From the NCBI RefSeq assembly GCF_965199065.1, contig NZ_CBDAQN010000003.1, positions 868,001-932,000 of the forward strand: a stretch of DNA of 64,000 nucleotides. Direction: 5' to 3'. This document shows positions 44,580 to 51,412 of this stretch, piece by piece (within the stretch, counting starts at the first letter, position 1; every line of letters starts with the position of its first letter). The notes under the pieces were generated by a model that saw only the letters and a program-made list of their open reading frames with translations, was not told where the DNA came from and ran no database searches. The DNA is from Acidisoma sp965199065 (GTDB lineage: Bacteria > Pseudomonadota > Alphaproteobacteria > Acetobacterales > Acetobacteraceae). A program made the position numbers and the translations under genes.

Positions 44580-45665
44580 TCAGGCGTCGACGATCGACCG
44601 CACGTCGATGTTCGTCTCGGCGCCGATGGCGCGCAGGCGATTCTTGGCAAGATCCAGAGCCTCGACGAAACTCGCAACCTTGACGCGCGGCTGCGACCAG
44701 ATCGGCTGAAGCTGATGAGCCGCCGCCATGGCGAGGCGGCCATGCTTGCCAAGCCAACCGGCGAATATGCCGCGGTTGTGGTCGGCATGCTGCTCATCCA
44801 GCATCAGCATGCGAAAGAGTTCAACAGAGTTGGCGAGGTTGCGCTCATAGTCACTTTCCGCCGCCGAGACGACGGATGGCGTGATGAAGTCGTTCTGCGC
44901 CGCGGCGGACTGCATGACGAACCCGCTGCGGAACAGCTCACCTACGAGGGGCTCGAACACAAGGTTGACCGCGAAATATTGCTCCAGGAAGTCGGTGGCG
45001 CCACTGATGGTCTCGATCGCCTCCCGCGTCGCCTGCCAGAGAGGGTCTTCCAGCCAATGCTTCTTGCCGGCGTGCTCATCGAAGCCGTCGATGTCGAGCC
45101 CGATCTCGCCGAGGTAGAGCGTGAGATCCTGGGCGAAGCGAAGCTTGTAGGAGGAGTTGGTGAGGATCGCGTTGTTGATCATCTGCGTGTAGCCGTATCG
45201 CTGGGCCTGCATCGTCGCGGTGCCCAGGCCGAACTCGGCATGCTTGAACGCGCCGACATGGTCCTGCAGAACGCGCACCCAGGCCGGATCGAAGCGCTTC
45301 GGCGCACCCGAGCGGCGCCCGTTCTCGACGACGCTCTGGATCATGCCGCAGACTGTCGACTGGCGCTGATAGTGGGTCCGCTCCCATTCCTGGTCAACGC
45401 TGCGGTAGGCGTGCCAGTTGCTGCTGCGCGCGGCGGTCCAGTTCTCGTCGTAGGTCGGCGTGCCATCCGCGAAGGATATGATCCAGTCCTGCAGCAGATA
45501 CCGCTTGGGGTCCGGTTGCACGTCCACCGTCATGTCTTCGTAGTGCGTCGCGCGCCGCCCCTTGGGGTCGAAGTAGTTGTACTTGCGGCTGTCCCAACCA
45601 GCGAACTTGGCGGAGCCGGCGGCGCCGGATTTGACATGGGCGGGTTCGTGCGTCGTTGAACTCAT
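44580..45665 (-). CDS. mimC: Propane/acetone monooxygenase hydroxylase small (beta) subunit
   Basis: 361 residues, ferritin-like all-helical fold without diiron ligands, as expected of beta subunits. Marks are WDSRKYNYFDPKGRRATHYE near the N-terminus, YLLQDWIISFADGTP and YTQMINNAILTNSSYKLRFA. Forms the alpha2beta2 hydroxylase with the large subunit. The 85 bp gap to mimB carries a hairpin (45721-45741). Confidence 0.93.
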   Translation of the reverse strand: MSSTTHEPAHVKSGAAGSAKFAGWDSRKYNYFDPKGRRATHYEDMTVDVQPDPKRYLLQDWIISFADGTPTYDENWTAARSSNWHAYRSVDQEWERTHYQRQSTVCGMIQSVVENGRRSGAPKRFDPAWVRVLQDHVGAFKHAEFGLGTATMQAQRYGYTQMINNAILTNSSYKLRFAQDLTLYLGEIGLDIDGFDEHAGKKHWLEDPLWQATREAIETISGATDFLEQYFAVNLVFEPLVGELFRSGFVMQSAAAQNDFITPSVVSAAESDYERNLANSVELFRMLMLDEQHADHNRGIFAGWLGKHGRLAMAAAHQLQPIWSQPRVKVASFVEALDLAKNRLRAIGAETNIDVRSIVDA

Positions 45666-45720
45666 CTCGATGACATCCCTCTGGGTTATTGTTATCGCTT
45701 GTGGCGCATTCAGGTTTGTT

Positions 45721-45741
45721 GCTTCTTTCTACAGAAGAAGC
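45721..45741 (-). other. Intercistronic hairpin between mimB and mimC
   Basis: Perfect 7 bp stem (GCTTCTT and AAGAAGC) around a 7-nt loop, in the untranslated gap. Without a T-run it is more likely an mRNA processing or stability element than a terminator. Confidence 0.45.
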
Positions 45742-45750
45742 GCTTTCTCC

Positions 45751-46806
45751 TTAGCGTATCGCCGGGGTGAACTTGTCGAAGTAGATCCGTTCGGGCTCGA
45801 CGCCCGCCATCTGCAATACCGGCAGCACGGCGTCGATCATCGGCGGGGGTCCGCACGAATACGCATCCATCTCGCCGTCGAGGCCTTCCGCCCGGAGCGT
45901 GCGCGCGACAACATCATGGATGAAACCCGTCTCGCCAGTCCAGTCGTCGCCCGGTTCGGCGTGCGACAGTGCCGGGATGAAGCGGAAGTTGGGCAGTTGT
46001 GCCGTGTAGGCTGCGAATTCCTCGACATGAAACAGATCGGCTCGTGTTCGCGCCCCATAGAAGAAACGGACGGGCCGATGATCCCCGCGTGCCGCATGAT
46101 CCTGCAGGATCGACCAGAGCGGCGACATGCCGGAGCCGCCGCCGATCAGCAGCAGCGGACCGCGCCTCCCCTCACGGTGGAAGCAGGTGCCGTATGGACC
46201 CTTGACCAGGATTGCATCGCCGGGGCTGAGCCCGCCATCGAGCAGGGCGGAAAACGCCCCCTGCGGGTACATCTTGATGATGAATTTAAGCGTGGTCGAA
46301 CCACCAACGGAATGATCACCTGGCGCATTGGCCATGGAGAAGGCGCGCGTGATCCCGGCACCCGGGATTGTCACGTCGACATACTGCCCAGCCCAGAAGC
46401 GCATCGGCGCCGCCAGCTCGAGCGTCAGCAGCCGTATATCCCGGGTGAGCGGCACAATGCTGGTGAGCGACGCCGGGATCTCCTTCACCGCGATGGACCG
46501 GCTGAGCAGGTCCTCGTCGTAGTTCAGAAGTTCGACCGTGATGTCGCTGAAGGCCAGCGTGCGGCAAAGCAGGATGTGGTCGGTGTCGCGCTCGGACTCC
46601 GGCAGCGCGAAAGTCGAATATTTCAGCAGCTCTATATCGCCGTCGATGAGCTTGGACTTGCAGCTCGCGCATTGCCCTTCCTTGCACCCGTGCATCACGG
46701 AGATGCCTTGGCGGAAGGCCGCATCGAGGACCGTTTCGCCCTCGCGGACATCCATCTCGATCCCGACCGGTTCGAAACGAACCAGATGTGAGATGACGTC
46801 GTTCAT
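45751..46806 (-). CDS. mimB: Propane/acetone monooxygenase reductase
   Basis: 351 residues. A plant-type [2Fe-2S] domain with C41, C46, C49 and C81 (HGCKEGQCASC and HILLCRT), then the FAD domain with RAFSMANAP and the NAD domain LLIGGGSGMSPLWSILQD and DAYSCGPPPMID. Transfers electrons from NADH to the diiron hydroxylase. The start at ATG 46806 matches the family; the frame is open further up into mimA. Confidence 0.95.
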   Translation of the reverse strand: MNDVISHLVRFEPVGIEMDVREGETVLDAAFRQGISVMHGCKEGQCASCKSKLIDGDIELLKYSTFALPESERDTDHILLCRTLAFSDITVELLNYDEDLLSRSIAVKEIPASLTSIVPLTRDIRLLTLELAAPMRFWAGQYVDVTIPGAGITRAFSMANAPGDHSVGGSTTLKFIIKMYPQGAFSALLDGGLSPGDAILVKGPYGTCFHREGRRGPLLLIGGGSGMSPLWSILQDHAARGDHRPVRFFYGARTRADLFHVEEFAAYTAQLPNFRFIPALSHAEPGDDWTGETGFIHDVVARTLRAEGLDGEMDAYSCGPPPMIDAVLPVLQMAGVEPERIYFDKFTPAIR

Positions 46807-46831
46807 GATTGACCCTTTTCGATAGCGGGTC

Positions 46832-46855
46832 GGGGACCGGCCGAAGCCGGCCCCC
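46832..46855 (-). other. Intercistronic hairpin between mimA and mimB
   Basis: CCGGC pairs with GCCGG around a CGAA loop, extended by four G-C pairs beyond one A-C mismatch. Very stable, no following T-run, inside the 65 bp gap between mimA and mimB. Confidence 0.5.
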
Positions 46856-46871
46856 TTCCTGGCGCGAAAGC

Positions 46872-48542
46872 TTAGTTGATGGGCGTAATCTTGAAGCCCT
46901 TCCGGTACTCCGCGAGATGCGTCTCCCGGGCCTCCGGCGTCATCGCCCGGATTGCCTTCAGCGGGCTGCCGAGCGTGTGGCCGCGAACGTGATCGAGCGT
47001 CCACATCTTGCTGTCGTCGAAGTGCAGATGCGGCTGCGGGACCAAGGTTTTCCCGTCGCTGCGAACGAAGCCGAGATCCTGAATGGCATCGGCGAGATCC
47101 CAGCCGTCGTAGCATTCCTCCCACTCGCGCCGGCCGCTGAAGCGGCCCATCGCGGGCGTCGGACGGCCCTCGTACTCGGCCGAGAACGCGGTCTTGTGCG
47201 TCCAGTGGCAGAGTTCGGAACAGTAGGTGTAGATCTTGCCGTCGACCTCGTCGCAGACGATGTCCTCACGAATGAGGCAAGGCACCATGCAGCTCCAGCA
47301 ACGATGCGGGTAGACGTATCCCGTCTCGGTGTTGAAGGTCATGACGGTCTCGCCGGGCTTCGAGAGCTTCTCGTACCACTTCCAGTAATCGCCGAACTCG
47401 GCATACCAGCCGGGATACTTGTGCTCGAACCACTCGAAGTCCTTTTCGGTCTGAGCCTCGATCCGCCAGAAGTTGACGGGCCAGCCGACCGAGAAGAACT
47501 GTGCCGTCTTGTGCACATAATTCTTCTTGACCATCCGTTCCCAGGCCGCCGCGACATCATCATGGTGAATCTTGATGCCGTATTTCTCGAGCGGCAGCAT
47601 GTAGGTGCGGTAGTAATCCTCGTAGATCCAGCGATGCCACAGCTCGGCATAGCTTTCCTTGTTCTTGTCGCGATCGGTCGTCGCGTATTCGATGAGCGTG
47701 CCGATGGCGGCGTCCACGATCGCGTGGTTCTGCCAGAAGGCGTAGCGGATATCGCGCTCGATCAGCTGATGGTTGTCGGGATCGTTGATGAGCGACATCA
47801 GCATGGAGTGGCCGTTGCCGATGTGCCGGCTCTCATCGGACTGCACCGACAGGAAGACCGTGGGCAGGGCATAGTCGCCGTTGCGCGCCGCCTCGGAGGG
47901 CATGGCAACGAACAGCGTGTTGGTGAAGGCTGTTTCGGCGACCACCGTCAGGTAGATATTGGCCGATGTGATGGCATCGCCGGTGACGAAGCCCTCGGCG
48001 AATTGGCGGCCGATCGTGGTCGCGTAGCAACGGCCGAAGGCCGCTTCCGTGATATCGAACCCGGCCGGGTCGATATAGTTCTCCATATACCACTTCTTCA
48101 GATTCATCTGGATCGTCGAGTGCCGGAACTCGTCGACCATCTGCATCGTGAAGCCCGTGCGAAGCTCCTCGCCCGGAGCCAGCCGCGCGACCATCGCCAT
48201 CGAGCGTGCAGCAGAAATCTCGGGGAACGGAATGATCGCCAGGAAGAGCTTCATCCACTCGACCCAGCGGGGCTGGACGTTGCGGAACATGTCGCCGCGG
48301 AGTGCGGCGTCGAGCGCGCCGTAAACTCGGTTGTCTTTCTCTTCCTGCATCGGGAAGTAGGACCGCAGCACCTGCTTCATCGGGTCGCGCGGTGCCTTCT
48401 TGATCTTGTAGTCGGTCGGGAAGGTCATCGCTTCCTGAACGTAACTCGGCGTCCAGCCGAGGTCGGCGACACGGCGAGCGGCTTCGCCGATGCTAATTCC
48501 TTTCTGAGCGGTGATTTTGGTTAACGAGAGGCCCTCAGGCAT
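46872..48542 (-). CDS. mimA: Propane/acetone monooxygenase hydroxylase large (alpha) subunit
   Basis: 556 residues, group 5/6 soluble diiron monooxygenase. Iron ligands: E108 (PFPEISAAR), E138 and H141 (VDEFRHST), E203 (VAETAFTN), E237 and H240 (SDESRHIG). Other family phrases are VYGALDAALRGDMFR and FEWFEHKYPGWYAEFGDYW, and a C-terminal zinc-like Cys set (HRCWSCMVPC, YCSELCHW). Sequence order closely follows the mycobacterial MimA and Methylocella/Rhodococcus PrmA subunits as I remember them. The reaction would be subterminal oxidation of propane to 2-propanol, or of acetone to acetol. Start ATG 48542 is about 93 nt downstream of the predicted sigma-54 transcription start. Confidence 0.95.
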   Translation of the reverse strand: MPEGLSLTKITAQKGISIGEAARRVADLGWTPSYVQEAMTFPTDYKIKKAPRDPMKQVLRSYFPMQEEKDNRVYGALDAALRGDMFRNVQPRWVEWMKLFLAIIPFPEISAARSMAMVARLAPGEELRTGFTMQMVDEFRHSTIQMNLKKWYMENYIDPAGFDITEAAFGRCYATTIGRQFAEGFVTGDAITSANIYLTVVAETAFTNTLFVAMPSEAARNGDYALPTVFLSVQSDESRHIGNGHSMLMSLINDPDNHQLIERDIRYAFWQNHAIVDAAIGTLIEYATTDRDKNKESYAELWHRWIYEDYYRTYMLPLEKYGIKIHHDDVAAAWERMVKKNYVHKTAQFFSVGWPVNFWRIEAQTEKDFEWFEHKYPGWYAEFGDYWKWYEKLSKPGETVMTFNTETGYVYPHRCWSCMVPCLIREDIVCDEVDGKIYTYCSELCHWTHKTAFSAEYEGRPTPAMGRFSGRREWEECYDGWDLADAIQDLGFVRSDGKTLVPQPHLHFDDSKMWTLDHVRGHTLGSPLKAIRAMTPEARETHLAEYRKGFKITPIN

Positions 48543-48644
48543 CAGGAGTCTCCTTCGTTTGTTCGTTATGTTTCTTTGGCCTTAGCCTCGACATTTGTGC
48601 GAATTACAAGTAGTCGGACAAATACACGAAGCTGATTGTCTGTG

Positions 48645-48661
48645 TAGCAAATGGTGTGCCA
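48645..48661 (-). promoter_or_regulatory. Sigma-54 (-24/-12) promoter of the mim operon
   Basis: Minus strand TGGCAC-ACCAT-TTGCTA matches the consensus TGGCAC-N5-TTGCW at every position, with the GG-N10-GC spacing. Transcription would start near 48635. Two palindromes (48737-48753 and 48767-48783) lie 110-140 bp upstream. Confidence 0.88.
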
Positions 48662-48736
48662 ACCTCGGCAGCATCCTATGACTTTAACGAATACGCAAGA
48701 CTTAAAGTAATCAATAATTTATATTGCGGCGCATCA

Positions 48737-48783
48737 TGTCTTATTATGGGACAGTCAGCGAGAAGATGTCCCAATTCAGGACG
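48737..48783 (-). promoter_or_regulatory. Paired upstream activator sites for the mim promoter
   Basis: Two 17 bp imperfect palindromes: TGTCT-TATTATG-GGACA (48737-48753) and TGTCC-CAATTCA-GGACG (48767-48783), centres 30 bp apart, about three helical turns, in the non-coding gap. The TGTYC-N7-GRACA plan is shared with the pair near 51255-51302. Confidence 0.55.
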
Positions 48784-48793
48784 GACAATCACG

Positions 48794-48979
48794 TCACGCC
48801 TGCGGCTTTCCAGGCCGTCCGATGGGTTTGCCGTCAGCAATGAAGCGCGCAGCAAGAACGAGCGTGCCCATCGTGAACTCGCGGCCATGCGCCTCGATCA
48901 TTTCCTGCGCCAGCGACGCCACGCGCTCGAAGAAGCGGTCCTTGGAGATGTCTTCCGCCGTGGGTGCGGGGTCCGTCAT
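48794..48979 (-). CDS. 61-residue protein of the ADH operon, unknown
   Basis: Starts MTDPAPTAEDISKDRFFERV and continues as one predicted long helix (ASLAQEMIEAHGREFTMGTL) with a short basic end (GKPIGRPGKPQA). Its ATG overlaps the WD40 gene stop by 4 bp, so it is translationally coupled. No signal peptide or membrane helix. Not recognised; a partner or adaptor role for the WD40 protein is a guess from coupling. Confidence 0.7.
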   Translation of the reverse strand: MTDPAPTAEDISKDRFFERVASLAQEMIEAHGREFTMGTLVLAARFIADGKPIGRPGKPQA

Positions 48980-50088
48980 GGTGACGCCTCCTGGGCGCGA
49001 GGCCGGAACAGCGCGTCCGGCAATGGCAATACGCCAAGGTCGCCACCTGCGGTGCCGATCGCGAGCCGGCTGCCGTCGGCGGACCAGGCGAGCACGGTCA
49101 CCGCGCCTCCGCCCTCGTCGCGCAGATGGAGCGCGTCCTGGCCTTGAGGCTCGGTTACGGTGACAGCGCCGTTCGCGGTTCCGGCGGCGATCAGGGCACG
49201 GTTCGGGTGCCAGGCAACCACCGTGATCGGCACCCGAGCCGTCGTGCCGCAGGCGGCAGGATGCTCGCTCGGCGGATCGAGCGCCCAGCACAGCACCTGC
49301 CGGGCACCGGCGGCGGCAAGGCGGCTGCCCTCCGGATCAAAGGAGAGCGACGGCACGGCGCCGCCGCCACCGCTGGCACCGGCCCCGTTCAGGGTCACGT
49401 AGTAAATCGTGCCGCGCTCGCTGAAGTCCCAAACCTCAACAGCGCCGTCGGCCAGCCCACAGGCGAGGCGCGTGTTGCGGGCACCCCAGGCGAGGCTGCA
49501 GGGCCTCCCGGGCGTTTCCAGCCTGTTGATGCCCTCTGCCGCGGTCCATAGCGTCACGCCGGCCTCGTCGGCCACGCCAAGCCGCTCGCCCGTATCGTCG
49601 AACAACAGCGCCACTACCGGCGCCGGAGTGGCGAATGTCACCGGGGGCTGGCCCGAAACAGTCACGCTCGAACCAAGCGCCGTCGCGTGCCGGCTGCCAT
49701 CGCCGCCGATAGCGAAATGCTCCGCATGGCCGTCCGACGCGCCGGCCAATCCCTCGGCGGAGAGGTCTGCCGAAACCTGAGTGAGGGTCGCGTTGCCGCC
49801 GCCGGTGAGGAAGCCGTGGCCGGGCCGGGCCCGCAGCGCGAGGCATCCGTCGCCCTGCACCGCCTGACGCGCCAGCGGCGGCGGCGGCAGCCCGGGCCGC
49901 AGTTCCAGGCCGCCGCCCCGCCGCGGGGTAATGGCAGGGCCGCCATCCCACTCGGCACGCGCAAGCGCGACCGAACCGTCACCCAAGGCGAACCCCGCGA
50001 GGTCCGCATCCCAGGCCGCCGCGACCACCGGCACGCCGAGCGACCAGCGGCCGCCCAGCACCTCCAGCAAAGGCTGGGGGCGCATCAT
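48976..50088 (-). CDS. WD40/beta-propeller protein in the ADH operon, function unknown
   Basis: 370 residues, cytoplasmic (no signal). Several propeller blades are seen: LLFDDTGERLGVADEAGVTL followed by W, SLAWGARNTRLACGLADGAV then EVWDFS, SFDPEGSRLAAAGARQVLCW, VAWHPNRALIAAGTANGAV and LAWSADGSRLAIGTAGGDLG. At least six to seven repeats would close a propeller. It is coupled to the dehydrogenase gene by a 4 bp overlap upstream and to the 61-residue gene by 4 bp downstream. I know of similar WD40 genes beside bacterial zinc alcohol dehydrogenases but not of a proven function; a scaffold for the dehydrogenase is a guess. Confidence 0.85.
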   Translation of the reverse strand: MMRPQPLLEVLGGRWSLGVPVVAAAWDADLAGFALGDGSVALARAEWDGGPAITPRRGGGLELRPGLPPPPLARQAVQGDGCLALRARPGHGFLTGGGNATLTQVSADLSAEGLAGASDGHAEHFAIGGDGSRHATALGSSVTVSGQPPVTFATPAPVVALLFDDTGERLGVADEAGVTLWTAAEGINRLETPGRPCSLAWGARNTRLACGLADGAVEVWDFSERGTIYYVTLNGAGASGGGGAVPSLSFDPEGSRLAAAGARQVLCWALDPPSEHPAACGTTARVPITVVAWHPNRALIAAGTANGAVTVTEPQGQDALHLRDEGGGAVTVLAWSADGSRLAIGTAGGDLGVLPLPDALFRPRAQEASP

Positions 50089-51128
50089 GGGATGAGTACC
50101 GCCCGCCCCCGGATCTTGCCGTGATGGAGGTCGTGCAGGGCCTGGTTGGCCTCCCGCAGCCGGTATTCGCGCGTCGCCAGATGGACAAGCCCGCGATCCG
50201 CCAACGCCATCAACTCGACCAGTTCAGGATAAGTGCCGACGAGGTTGCCGACGATCGTCTTCTCGGCGGTGATCATGTCGATCGTCGGCAGGTCGATCTT
50301 CCCGCCATAGCCGACGATGTAATAGTACCCGCCGTTCGCCGTCATGGCGAGGCCGCGGGCGACCGCCTCCCCTTCGCCGACGAAGTCGATCACCGCTTCG
50401 GCGCCGCGGCCGCCGGTCAGCGCCATCACGCCGTCGACCTCGCCGCCATCGGCACGAACCTGGTGATGCGCGCCGCATTCCTTTCCCAGCGCGAGGCCGG
50501 TATCGGAACGGTCGACGACAATGATTTCGGCGGCACAGAGGGCCGCCAGCACCTGGATGCCGATGTGGCCAAGCCCGCCGGCGCCGATGACGGTGACGAA
50601 CTGGCCAGGCAGCAGATGGCGCGAGGCCTTTTTCGCCGCGCGATAGGCGGTGAGGCCGGCATCCGTGTAGGGTGCGACATCTTTCGGCGCGAGCGACTTC
50701 GGTAGCTTGATCAGCGAGCGCTCGCCGGTCAGCAGATATTGGGCGTAGCCGCCATTGGTGTTGATGCCGGGAAACTTGCTGTCGGTCGCGTGCATGTCGT
50801 CGCCGCGCCGGCAGGCGAGGCAGTGCCCGCTCGTTACCAGCGGATGGCAGATGACAGCGTCGCCGACCTTGAAGCTCTCGACACCGGGGCCGACTTCCTC
50901 GACCCAGCCGGCGTTTTCGTGACCCATGATGTAAGGCAGCACAACGTCGACCTTGCTGCGCCAGATCCCTTCCACGACATGCAGGTCGGTCCTGCAAACA
51001 CCGGCGCCGCCGATGCGCACGATGACATCCGTCGGACGTTCGATCTTCGGATCAGGAACGTCCTCGTAATGCACAAACGTGTCGGATGACAGGCTCTCAT
51101 CGTAGGCGTGCAACACGGCTGCCTTCAT
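50085..51128 (-). CDS. Zinc-dependent NAD alcohol dehydrogenase (MDR family)
   Basis: 347 residues. Catalytic zinc ligands C45 (GVCRTDLH) and H70/E71 (GHENAG), NAD motif VIGAGGLGHIGIQ. The structural-zinc lobe is degenerate: SGHCLACRRGDDMHA keeps C103 and C106 but has Ser at 100 and Ala at 114. By position it should oxidise the alcohol made by the monooxygenase (2-propanol to acetone if the substrate is propane). Start ATG 51128. It overlaps the WD40 gene by 4 bp and is served by a sigma-54-like promoter (51186-51201). Confidence 0.92.
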   Translation of the reverse strand: MKAAVLHAYDESLSSDTFVHYEDVPDPKIERPTDVIVRIGGAGVCRTDLHVVEGIWRSKVDVVLPYIMGHENAGWVEEVGPGVESFKVGDAVICHPLVTSGHCLACRRGDDMHATDSKFPGINTNGGYAQYLLTGERSLIKLPKSLAPKDVAPYTDAGLTAYRAAKKASRHLLPGQFVTVIGAGGLGHIGIQVLAALCAAEIIVVDRSDTGLALGKECGAHHQVRADGGEVDGVMALTGGRGAEAVIDFVGEGEAVARGLAMTANGGYYYIVGYGGKIDLPTIDMITAEKTIVGNLVGTYPELVELMALADRGLVHLATREYRLREANQALHDLHHGKIRGRAVLIP

Positions 51129-51185
51129 GGCGACGCATCCTCCATTTTGCTCTGCCTCTTTGGGCGAGTGTTCCACGCATGCTGT

Positions 51186-51201
51186 TGCATTCGCCGTGCC
51201 A
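51186..51201 (-). promoter_or_regulatory. Sigma-54 (-24/-12) promoter of the ADH operon
   Basis: Minus strand TGGCAC-GGCGA-ATGCA, with GG-N10-GC intact and one mismatch from the consensus TTGCA. Start predicted near 51175, 47 nt before the dehydrogenase ATG. Confidence 0.7.
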
Positions 51202-51254
51202 ATCACGCCGCCCTCGTTAAATCAAGCAGTTGCCCTTTCCGTGTCCGAACTCTT

Positions 51255-51302
51255 CTGTTCAATGGGGAACACTGCGCTGGGCACACTGTTCCGTTTAGGA
51301 AC
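51255..51302 (-). promoter_or_regulatory. Paired upstream activator sites for the ADH promoter
   Basis: TGTTC-AATGGG-GAACA (51255-51270) and TGTTC-CGTTTAG-GAACA (51286-51302); the second is a perfect TGTTCC/GGAACA palindrome. Centres are 31-32 bp apart. The pair lies in the gap between the dehydrogenase and the divergent activator gene, which probably binds here. Confidence 0.65.
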
Positions 51303-51412
51303 AATGAGCATCATCCGGTCCCGGCAGATACTTGACGTGACGGCGGCGAGGGCTGTTCAATGCGCCGGTGAAGCGCGAGCTGCCGGGAACAAGGCGAGCC
51401 GAGGGAAAAGCA

